Of a stretch of DNA of 6,758 bases, positions 1 through 5,176 are shown piece after piece. The notes beneath the pieces were generated by a model. That model saw only the letters and a program-made list of their open reading frames with translations, did not search any database and was not told the DNA's origin. Numbering within the stretch: the first letter of the stretch is position 1; every line of letters begins with the position of its first letter. The DNA comes from SIG459 sp045532145 (GTDB lineage: Bacteria; Bacillota; Clostridia; Oscillospirales; Oscillospiraceae): positions 1 through 6,758 of the forward strand of contig JAZSFJ010000020.1 in the NCBI GenBank assembly GCA_045532145.1. The letters run 5' to 3'. The translations under genes and the position numbers were made by a program.

Positions 1-28
1 AAATAAAAGCAGCCCCACTTGGTGGGGC
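1..28 (-). terminator. rho-independent terminator at the end of the minus-strand unit
   Basis: On the minus strand GCCCCAC, loop CAA, GTGGGGC forms a 7-bp GC-rich stem (28-22 with 18-12), followed by TGCTTTTATTT running to the window edge. The U-tract is interrupted, so termination may be partial. It would end the candidate RNA and any read-through from the VanZ-like gene. Confidence 0.6.
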
Positions 29-177
29 CGCTCGTGAACCTTATGCGGTCGGCAGACCGTTTCACCGCGCCTTAAGGCGCGGCCAACAATAGGCCCTTAT
101 AGGGCCGGAGCAGGCCACCCGTTATACGGGTGGTCCTGACTCTCGTAGGGACCGGCGTCCTCGACGGTCCGGCGGGG
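5..177 (-). ncRNA. candidate structured noncoding RNA, family not identified
   Basis: There is no credible ORF in 1-237, but the stretch is packed with helices. Pairs seen (plus coordinates): 149-154 with 165-170; 111-121 with 127-138, 11 pairs around one bulged base and a 5-nt loop; 92-97 with 101-106; 66-71 with 76-81 around a TTAA loop; 34-38 with 61-65 enclosing 46-50 with 55-59; and 12-18 with 22-28. On the minus strand the last hairpin is followed by a T-rich tract, which gives the orientation. No helix on the plus strand is directly followed by T-rich DNA. The multi-helix chain is unlike 6S RNA (one long rod) or SRP RNA, and I see no tRNA-like or tmRNA ends. The raiA-motif RNAs of Firmicutes are one family of similar size and complexity, but I cannot confirm a match from memory. 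The 5' end is uncertain; I see no convincing promoter in 178-237, so it may be processed from the 3' end of the VanZ-like gene transcript. The 149-170 helix may instead belong to a repeat. Confidence 0.5.
143..170. repeat. REP-like hairpin element, copy 1
   Basis: This copy consists of TCGTAG followed by a 6-bp stem (GGACCG with CGGTCC) and a 10-nt loop. A second copy with the same layout lies at 4345-4372. The two match at 20 of 28 positions, and the two stem pairs that differ are compensated on both sides (A-T to C-G and C-G to G-C). It overlaps the right-hand helix of the candidate RNA, so it is either part of that RNA or an inserted repeat next to it. Short GC-rich palindromic repeats of this kind are, as I recall, common between genes in gut Clostridia; the family name is unknown to me. 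Confidence 0.45.
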
Positions 178-237
178 AAACCTGATTTTTTGTATTCAAG
201 TTGGGCGAATGCTTACCATGCTTGCCGATTCTTCTGT

Positions 238-771
238 TTATTTATTGCGTTTTTTCCAAAGCAGATATATTCCATACCCGATAACAAAGCCAAGTGAATT
301 GAGGATTAGGTCGTCGATATCGCTCACTCTGTCGAAAAAGGGCAGCTGCAGTATCTCAATAAAAAGGGATACGCCCACACCGGCGGCAATGACCTTTTTG
401 TGGCTATTAAGTTTTTTATAAACAGCGGGCCAGATTATGCCAAGAGGAATGAACATTGCTGTGTTACCCATGATGTTCAAAAGTGCCGCGCTAATAACGG
501 GGTAGTCAAAAAGGTTCACAAAGGGCAGAATGTTGATTCGGAACGGGAAAGCCAGAGCCGAATCAAATATAAGAGGCTGCAAAGCGCCGTTTACCCTGAG
601 CATGGGGAAAAAGGTGAAGCGGGTTACCACTACGAAGCAGATATAAACCAGCAGAAGCTTCCCCTCACGCTTTATATCCACCCGCTTATTTTTCGCCCAG
701 CAAAGAGCCCGGGCAATTATCCATAAAAGGCTGATGCCAACAAACATCTGACCGTAGCTTATTTCCAACAT
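238..771 (-). CDS. VanZ-like family integral membrane protein
   Basis: This is a 177-residue membrane protein of the VanZ-like family. The founding VanZ gives low-level teicoplanin resistance by an unclear mechanism, and most members have no proven role. About five hydrophobic segments are visible, near residues 7-24, 39-56, 92-115, 126-145 and 155-172. Family hallmarks are the N-x-x-G-N motif (99-103) followed by a FIPLG stretch, E139-x-x-Q142, R148 followed by SDIDD (150-154), and N158-x-x-G161. The start is the ATG at 771 because AGGAGG sits 8 nt upstream. A longer reading from a TTG at 819 would add 16 residues, overlap the flippase gene by 17 nt and lack a ribosome binding site. The gene follows the flippase with a 31-nt gap and is probably cotranscribed, which suggests an envelope or cell-surface role. 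That role is inference, and antibiotic resistance should not be assumed. Confidence 0.85.
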   Translation of the reverse strand: MLEISYGQMFVGISLLWIIARALCWAKNKRVDIKREGKLLLVYICFVVVTRFTFFPMLRVNGALQPLIFDSALAFPFRINILPFVNLFDYPVISAALLNIMGNTAMFIPLGIIWPAVYKKLNSHKKVIAAGVGVSLFIEILQLPFFDRVSDIDDLILNSLGFVIGYGIYLLWKKRNK

Positions 772-779
772 AATTTTCG

Positions 780-785
780 CCTCCT
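780..785 (-). promoter_or_regulatory. ribosome binding site that fixes the VanZ-like start
   Basis: AGGAGG on the minus strand lies 8 nt before the ATG at 771-769. It settles the choice between this ATG and the upstream TTG at 819. It lies within the 31-nt gap after the flippase stop codon. Confidence 0.8.
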
Positions 786-802
786 GACTTTTGAAAAGTG
801 TA

Positions 803-2155
803 TCATAAGTTGCTTCCAAATGCCAGCGCCTTCTTTTGACTGCTCACCTTTCCCGGAGCACAAATCCTTATCAGCCTTCTCATGCTTAGAGTGAAGTTGA
901 AGCATTCGCAGAAAAAGAGAAGGAAAATATATCCCTCAAGACCCCAGCGGGGCACAAGAGTTATAACAAAAAGCACCCCCAAGGCCGCCTCGCATATATT
1001 ATAGGCCATGGAGTTCATCATCTGGCCCAGTCCTTTGAGACAGCCGTCCGTGACAATGTCCATGTACATAATGGGAACAATAAAGGCAAAAAGACGTATG
1101 TATCGCCCGGCCTCCAGACTTTTGTATACGGCTATACCCAGCTCCTCCGAGAAAATGAAGAGAAATCCCCCAACAGCCAGGGCAAAGGCAAGGGTGGCTT
1201 TCAAAAGGGCTGCCACCGTTGACCTGACCCTCGGCATATTCCCCTGCACCTGAGCGGCGGTAAGCTCGGATATGCTAAGCTCCGCCGCCGCCGAAAGCAG
1301 ACAGGAGGGAAAGGTGATAAGGGGAAAAACCATGCCTGTAATCACGCCGTAGCCGGATAGGGCTGCTTCCGCACTTAATCCGGAAATACGAAGCTTACGG
1401 GGTATGAGTAGATTTTCAAGGCTGGTGAGAGAGGTCCTGGCATATGCGGACAGGGCAAGCGGCATGGCAATACGGAGCATTCTCCCTCCGATACCGTCTG
1501 GAATGTCGTTATTGTCCTTTGGGCGGAGAAAAAGGTAAACCCCAAGGCCCATCAAGAGGGAGCAGCCGTCAGCTATAACATTGCTTTTGGCAATGGCGGC
1601 GCAGCATTTTTCAAGGTCCCCTCCGGGCACGGTGGATAGGAAAAAAACCGCGCAGCCGATGTTTATCAGCTGCTCAAGAATTTGTATTACCGAAACCTGC
1701 AGCACCCTGCCCGAAGCAATGAAAAAGCCGCTGAATACGGAGGAAAGAGCAAGCATGGGCAGACTGAGGGACAATGTACGCAGGCTCAGTACCGTCCGGG
1801 CGTCGCCAATCCAGAGAAAGCCTATTTTCTCCGCACCGAAAAACATGATGGCAAAGGCAGCCGCCCCAAAGACTGAGGCATACAGGAGACAAAACTCCAC
1901 AGCCTTCGCAGCTCCCGCCTTACGGCCCAGTCCCAGCTCCTCGCTGACAAGCCTTGTTGCGGTGAAGCGCACCCCGGATATGGCAAAGGTGGCGCAGAGC
2001 ATATTCACAGTGCCTATAAGCTGGAAAAGCCCAATGCCGCCGGAGCCCACCCGCCCCGCCAGCCACACCTGATAGCTGAGTCCCACGCAGCGCATAATGA
2101 GCCCCGATACTGTCAGTACCACCGTATTTTGCAGCAGTTTTCTCAAACCGGACAT
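803..2155 (-). CDS. SpoVB-like polysaccharide/lipid-linked oligosaccharide flippase (MOP superfamily)
   Basis: This is a 450-residue polytopic membrane protein with about 12 hydrophobic segments, roughly at 10-32, 44-62, 86-106, 128-147, 158-175, 196-210, 227-250, 268-292, 316-336, 351-368, 384-402 and 406-424. The middle region with ENLLIPRKLR (247-256), the SGYGVITGM stretch (267-275) and FPLITFPS (277-284), plus LKGLGQ (373-378), is typical of the SpoVB branch of the MurJ/MATE-like flippases. Such proteins move lipid-linked sugar precursors across the cytoplasmic membrane; B. subtilis SpoVB is needed for spore cortex formation. The protein is somewhat short for SpoVB (about 518 residues), so it may be a paralogue serving another glycopolymer. 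The start is the ATG at 2155, with GGAGG 8 nt upstream. That site lies inside the stem of the intergenic hairpin, so translation may be controlled. The gene lies 55 nt after recG and 31 nt before the VanZ-like gene. The family is clear; the substrate is not. Confidence 0.85.
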   Translation of the reverse strand: MSGLRKLLQNTVVLTVSGLIMRCVGLSYQVWLAGRVGSGGIGLFQLIGTVNMLCATFAISGVRFTATRLVSEELGLGRKAGAAKAVEFCLLYASVFGAAAFAIMFFGAEKIGFLWIGDARTVLSLRTLSLSLPMLALSSVFSGFFIASGRVLQVSVIQILEQLINIGCAVFFLSTVPGGDLEKCCAAIAKSNVIADGCSLLMGLGVYLFLRPKDNNDIPDGIGGRMLRIAMPLALSAYARTSLTSLENLLIPRKLRISGLSAEAALSGYGVITGMVFPLITFPSCLLSAAAELSISELTAAQVQGNMPRVRSTVAALLKATLAFALAVGGFLFIFSEELGIAVYKSLEAGRYIRLFAFIVPIMYMDIVTDGCLKGLGQMMNSMAYNICEAALGVLFVITLVPRWGLEGYIFLLFFCECFNFTLSMRRLIRICAPGKVSSQKKALAFGSNL

Positions 2156-2198
2156 AAAAAGAACCTCCGCACATACTCAGACAAGTATATGCGGAGGT
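2156..2198 (-). terminator. recG terminator whose 3' arm is the flippase ribosome binding site
   Basis: On the minus strand 2198-2184 pairs with 2177-2163 in a 15-pair stem around a 6-nt loop (TGTCTG), followed by TTCTTTTT and directly by the flippase ATG. All pairs are Watson-Crick except one G-U in minus-strand RNA. The same position is an A-C mismatch in plus-strand RNA, so the structure fits minus-strand transcription. It begins 12 nt after the recG stop codon and looks like a classical intrinsic terminator. Its 3' arm contains GGAGG (2168-2164), the flippase Shine-Dalgarno site at the ideal 8-nt spacing, so read-through RNA would have this site paired. A possible -10 box (TATACT) lies within the 5' arm on the minus strand; a start there would give a message lacking that arm, but no good -35 box accompanies it. 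Confidence 0.75.
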
Positions 2199-2210
2199 CT
2201 TTGTTATATA

Positions 2211-4265
2211 TCAGTTCAAGCTCTCGGAATTTGCCTCGAAAAGCTCCTTTATCCTCTGGCGGAGAGGAGCGTGCTCGGGCCGTGCCAAAAGCGGGTCGGC
2301 GGCCAGAAGCTCGTGGGCGGCGATCTGGGCCGTCTGCAAAACTCTCATATCGCCTCCGAGATCGGCAATATGCATCTCGGGGAGACCATGCTGACGTGAG
2401 CCGAAGAAGTCGCCGGGGCCGCGAAGGCGCAGGTCATGCTCGCTTATTTTGAAGCCGTCAGAGGTCTCGCACATCACTTTAAGCCTCTCCTTGCTCTCGG
2501 GATTTCTTGCGTCGGAAACAAGGATGCACCAGCTTTTGTGCTTGCCTCGGCCAACACGCCCGCGCAGCTGATGCAGCTGGCTGAGACCGAAGCGCTCGGC
2601 GTTTTCTATGACCATAAGTGAGGCATTGGGCACATCCACGCCCACCTCGATAACTGTGGTGGAAACAAGTACGTTTATCTCACCGGCCACCACTGCGGCC
2701 ATAATGGCATCTTTGTCCTTGGGCTTCATCTTGCCGTGGATGCAGCCGATATTAAGCTCGGGGAACTCCTCCCGAAGAGTCTCTGCGTGCTCCGTGGCGC
2801 TTTTCAGCTCATAGTCAAGCTCCTCGTTTTCCTCCACCATGGGGCAGACCACAAATACCTGACGGCCCTCCGCGCACTGCTTGCGGATAAAGCCGTTGAG
2901 ACGCTCCCTGTAGCTCTCGTCCACATGGAAGGTGTCCACTTTCAGCCTGCCGGGTGGCAGCTCGTCAATGACGGAAACATCAAGGTCGCCATATATCATA
3001 AGGGCAAGGGTGCGGGGGATGGGAGTTGCGGACATAACCAGAACATGGGGCTTTTCCGTCTTTGCGGCAAGAGCGCTTCTCTGGCCCACGCCGAAGCGGT
3101 GCTGCTCATCGGTTACCGCCAGCGCCAGATCTCGGAAAACCACATCTCCGGTTATAATGGCATGAGTGCCAACCACAAGGTCTATTTCGCCGCTTTCAAG
3201 GCCCTCACGCACCTTTCGCTTCTGGGCTGCGGTCATACTTCCGGTCAGCTTCTCAACGCGGAGGGAAAAAGGCTCAAGAAATCCCCGGAGGGTTTCCAGA
3301 TGCTGCTCTGCCAGAATTTCTGTGGGAGCCATGAACGCGGCCTGATGTCCACAGCGGCAGACGCTCCATATACAGGCGGCGGCCACAAGGGTCTTGCCGC
3401 TGCCCACATCGCCCTGCACAAGGCGGTTCATGGGCCTGCCGGAGGCCATGTCCTTCAATGCGTCCTCCACAGCCCTGCGCTGGGCACCGGTGGGGGAGAA
3501 TGGGAGGGAGGAGAAAAATTCAGTCAGGGGAGGGCTATCTATAATCCTGCCCCCGGAGCGGTCGCGGCCTGAGCGGATGCCCGCAAGAGCGCAGGCCAGA
3601 ACAAAAAGCTCCTCGAATATAAGGCGTTTCCGGGCAAGCTCCAAGGCTCCGAAGTCCGCCGGGAAGTGGATATTCTCATAGGCAAAGGGGGACTGAGCAA
3701 GACCGTATTTTCTCACAATCGCGGGAGGGAGTGCGTCGGGCACATCGGTTCCGGCCTCGTTAAGGGCGGTGCGCACATAGCCCGTCATCATCTTGCTTGA
3801 TATGCCTTTGGTAAGGGAGTAAACGGGCACTATTTTGCCGCCGGCTTCGCTCTCCGGGTCCACTGCCTCGAAGGCAGGATTGGACATGCTGCGCCTCGTG
3901 CCTGCGGCGCTTATCTTTCCGTAAAAGAGAAAACTGTCCCCGGTCTGGAAGCGGGTGCGAAGATAGCTTTGGTTAAAATAAGTTATGTCAACTGAACCGG
4001 TGTCATCCACCGCTCTGAATTTCACAAGCTCCATGCCCCGGCGGATACGGGAGAGGGTGGGCTCCCGTGCCACGATGGCCCGGATGGTAACGGGGGTGTC
4101 GAAGGGTGCTTCGGAAATGGGACAGATCTGACTGCGGTCCTCATAGTTTCTGGGGAAGTGATTCAGAAGATCCCGGAGGCTGACTATACCAAGCTTTCCA
4201 AGAGCCTTGGCCCTTGTTTCGCCAACGCCCTTAAGATAGCGTATATTCTTGTTGAGATCAGCCAC
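2211..4265 (-). CDS. recG: ATP-dependent DNA helicase RecG
   Basis: RecG is a double-strand DNA translocase that reverses stalled replication forks and branch-migrates Holliday junctions in recombinational repair. This 684-residue protein matches the usual length (E. coli about 693). An N-terminal wedge/OB-fold domain that grips branched DNA lies roughly at 1-160, with the OB part near 58-135. The superfamily 2 motor follows: Walker A GDVGSGKT (285-292), APTEILAEQH (313-322), DEQHRFG (386-392, the RecG form of the DExH box), SATPIPRT (412-419), STTVIEVGVD (535-544) and QLRGRVGRG (566-574). The C-terminal TRG region with RLRGPGDFFG (613-622) is intact. The start is GTG at 4265, supported by AGGAGG 8 nt upstream and by the expected N-terminal sequence; translation gives an initiator Met followed by ADLNKN. 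Its promoter overlaps the divergent mobA promoter. No defect is visible. Confidence 0.97.
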   Translation of the reverse strand: MADLNKNIRYLKGVGETRAKALGKLGIVSLRDLLNHFPRNYEDRSQICPISEAPFDTPVTIRAIVAREPTLSRIRRGMELVKFRAVDDTGSVDITYFNQSYLRTRFQTGDSFLFYGKISAAGTRRSMSNPAFEAVDPESEAGGKIVPVYSLTKGISSKMMTGYVRTALNEAGTDVPDALPPAIVRKYGLAQSPFAYENIHFPADFGALELARKRLIFEELFVLACALAGIRSGRDRSGGRIIDSPPLTEFFSSLPFSPTGAQRRAVEDALKDMASGRPMNRLVQGDVGSGKTLVAAACIWSVCRCGHQAAFMAPTEILAEQHLETLRGFLEPFSLRVEKLTGSMTAAQKRKVREGLESGEIDLVVGTHAIITGDVVFRDLALAVTDEQHRFGVGQRSALAAKTEKPHVLVMSATPIPRTLALMIYGDLDVSVIDELPPGRLKVDTFHVDESYRERLNGFIRKQCAEGRQVFVVCPMVEENEELDYELKSATEHAETLREEFPELNIGCIHGKMKPKDKDAIMAAVVAGEINVLVSTTVIEVGVDVPNASLMVIENAERFGLSQLHQLRGRVGRGKHKSWCILVSDARNPESKERLKVMCETSDGFKISEHDLRLRGPGDFFGSRQHGLPEMHIADLGGDMRVLQTAQIAAHELLAADPLLARPEHAPLRQRIKELFEANSESLN

Positions 4266-4289
4266 AGCCTTCGCCTCCTTTATGTGGCG

Positions 4290-4318
4290 ATTTTACCACA
4301 CAGGATTGTAAATTGCAA
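4290..4318 (-). promoter_or_regulatory. recG promoter (sigma-A type)
   Basis: On the minus strand TTGCAA (4318-4313), a 17-nt spacer and TAAAAT (4295-4290) form a good promoter, with TGG just before the -10 box giving an extended -10. The predicted start near 4283 leaves a leader of about 18 nt that still contains the AGGAGG at 4279-4274. The region lies within the mobA promoter. Confidence 0.65.
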
Positions 4319-4334
4319 AAGAATCCGATATAAT
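4306..4334 (+). promoter_or_regulatory. mobA promoter (sigma-A type)
   Basis: TTGTAA (4306-4311), a 17-nt spacer and a perfect TATAAT (4329-4334) form the promoter, with a predicted start near 4341. It is followed by a leader of about 70 nt containing a 6-bp GC-rich hairpin. The -35 box lies in the spacer of the recG promoter on the other strand. Confidence 0.7.
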
Positions 4335-4344
4335 CATTTCAATA

Positions 4345-4372
4345 TCGTAGGGCGCGACGACCCCGGCGCGCC
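4345..4372. repeat. REP-like hairpin element, copy 2, in the mobA leader
   Basis: TCGTAG is followed by GGCGCG, a 10-nt loop and CGCGCC. It has the same head, stem length and loop length as the element at 143-170, with compensated stem differences. It would fold at the 5' end of the mobA message, 22 nt before its Shine-Dalgarno site. It could be a mobile palindromic repeat or a stabilising 5' hairpin. I see no resemblance to the molybdenum cofactor riboswitch. Confidence 0.45.
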
Positions 4373-4394
4373 ATTGACAGTATGCAGTTTCACC

Positions 4395-4401
4395 AAGGAG
4401 G
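4395..4401 (+). promoter_or_regulatory. ribosome binding site that fixes the mobA start
   Basis: AAGGAGG lies 8 nt before the ATG at 4410. The same frame is open back to 4158 inside recG, but only this ATG has a ribosome binding site and begins the family's N-terminal beta strand. Confidence 0.85.
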
Positions 4402-4409
4402 ACCCCACC

Positions 4410-4985
4410 ATGCTCACAGTCATACTCACCGGCGGCGGCTCCCGGAGAATGGGCCGGGACAAGGCCATGCTGCCTGTTGGCGGCAAAACCATGCTCCAGT
4501 ATCTCATAGATAAATACTCTTCTCTTGGTCCCGTGGCAGTCTCCGTAAACACCCAAGGCCGCTTTCCCTTTGAAGGAGCTATGGAAATGGTGGACCGTTA
4601 CCCGGACATGGGCCCTCTCAACGGCCTTGTCTCTGCCTACATGGAGAGCGATGAGGAGCTTATATTTATGACGGGTACAGACCTGCCCTTCGGCGACAGG
4701 GAGCTTGTGAAGCACCTTGTGGAGCTCATGGGCGATGCCGGGGCCTGCATCATGCGCCGGGGCAAAAAGGGCTTTGAGCCCCTCTTCGCCATTTACCGCC
4801 GCACTTGCGGTGAAAAGGCGGCTGCCTGCCTCTCTGAGGGCAGAAAATCCATCCGGGATATACTGGATGTCGTCGATGTCCGCTATGTGGAAAGTGAGGA
4901 GCTTCCCGAATTTGACCTTGAGCGGATACTCATGAATGTGAACACTCCTGAAGAATTTCAAGAGATGGAAAATTTAATGATTTAA
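4410..4985 (+). CDS. mobA: molybdenum cofactor guanylyltransferase MobA
   Basis: MobA joins GMP from GTP to molybdopterin-bound molybdenum, making the guanine dinucleotide form of the cofactor used by DMSO-reductase-family enzymes such as formate dehydrogenases and nitrate reductases. It is a soluble cytoplasmic enzyme. The 191-residue protein matches the family length (E. coli 194). The nucleotide-binding loop TGGGSRRMGRDK is at 7-18 and is followed by the usual LPVGGK (21-26). MGPLNGL (67-73) matches the family's GPLAG region, TGTDLPF (88-94) supplies the metal-binding aspartate D91, FEPLFAIY (122-129) is typical, and the chain ends in the NTPEE motif (178-182). The start is fixed by AAGGAGG upstream. 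No other molybdenum cofactor gene is visible here, so it stands apart from any moa/moe cluster within this window. The gene looks intact. Confidence 0.93.
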   Translation: MLTVILTGGGSRRMGRDKAMLPVGGKTMLQYLIDKYSSLGPVAVSVNTQGRFPFEGAMEMVDRYPDMGPLNGLVSAYMESDEELIFMTGTDLPFGDRELVKHLVELMGDAGACIMRRGKKGFEPLFAIYRRTCGEKAAACLSEGRKSIRDILDVVDVRYVESEELPEFDLERILMNVNTPEEFQEMENLMI

Positions 4986-4999
4986 ATTCCCGAATCATA

Positions 5000-5049
5000 T
5001 TGACTTTCACTTTAAAGTGTGACATTATTTAGTGGTATAAAAAGCCACT
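5000..5049 (+). promoter_or_regulatory. candidate promoter with two palindromes (operator-like)
   Basis: TTGACT (5000-5005), a 17-nt spacer and CATTAT (5023-5028) make a moderate promoter. Further down TGGTATAAA (5033-5041) is an extended -10 alternative. A perfect 12-bp palindrome, CACTTTAAAGTG (5008-5019), fills the spacer of the first, and AGTGG/CCACT arms (5031-5035 and 5045-5049) flank the second -10 box. Palindromes at these places are typical of repressor operators. The next gene is an acyl-CoA ligase, whose relatives are often under TetR- or GntR-type control, but no regulator gene is present here and the link is inference. Transcripts from here would meet the terminator at 5062-5088 first. 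Confidence 0.4.
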
Positions 5050-5061
5050 GCATTTATGATC

Positions 5062-5088
5062 ACGGCGGCTTTTGCCGCCGTTTTTTTT
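5062..5088 (+). terminator. strong rho-independent terminator after mobA
   Basis: ACGGCGGC, loop TTTT, GCCGCCGT forms an 8-bp GC-rich stem, followed by an uninterrupted run of T to 5088. It ends mobA transcription 77 nt after the stop codon. It also lies between the only promoter-like sequences I see and the acyl-CoA ligase start, so it might act as an attenuator. Confidence 0.9.
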
Positions 5089-5096
5089 CAAATGAG

Positions 5097-5129
5097 GCTC
5101 CCCTTTCAGGGGAGCTGTCGCGAAGCGAC
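5097..5129. repeat. two-hairpin interspersed repeat (REP-like)
   Basis: GCTCCCC-TTTCA-GGGGAGC (5097-5115) is followed one base later by GTCGC-GAA-GCGAC (5117-5129), then by a short tail containing GAGAGGT. This paired-hairpin layout resembles repeats I recall scattered between genes of gut Clostridia, in which the second stem varies but stays complementary; I cannot confirm this by search. It lies between the mobA terminator and the ligase ribosome binding site, so it would sit in the ligase leader if transcribed. Confidence 0.5.
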
Positions 5130-5176
5130 TGAGAGGTCATTTTGCAACTTTTATTTGTTGGGAGAGAGAAACCAAA

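Noticed and set aside
66..104. RNase P RNA or 6S RNA
   Set aside because: GGTGAAACGG on the minus strand resembles one RNase P segment, but the other conserved RNase P regions are missing and the total is too short. The branching pattern does not fit the single rod of 6S RNA.
40..145. Cobalamin riboswitch
   Set aside because: On the minus strand GAGAGTCAGGA followed later by GGCCTGC, and a GGTGAAAC further on, recall pieces of the B12 riboswitch. They are in the wrong order, the B12 box is incomplete, and the element is downstream of genes rather than in front of one within this window.
785..802. Small inverted repeat ACTTTTCAAAAGT between flippase and VanZ-like gene as a terminator
   Set aside because: It is AT-rich with an impossible 1-nt loop, and no U-tract follows; the downstream bases are the VanZ-like ribosome binding site.
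2736..3572. Long plus-strand ORF (278 codons) opposite recG
   Set aside because: It lies wholly antisense to the motor domain of a clear recG, has a low-complexity Gly/His-rich product with no family resemblance, and no ribosome binding site was evident. It is a shadow of GC-rich codon use.
4374..4400. TTGACA at 4374-4379 as a second mobA promoter
   Set aside because: No -10-like hexamer lies 16-18 nt downstream; that position falls on the Shine-Dalgarno site.
4158..4409. N-terminal extension of the mobA frame into recG
   Set aside because: It spans the mobA promoter and overlaps recG; the ATG at 4410 has a perfect ribosome binding site and starts the family fold directly.
4293..4961. Minus-strand ORF (222 codons) opposite mobA
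   Set aside because: It is antisense to a motif-complete mobA and would run into the recG promoter region.
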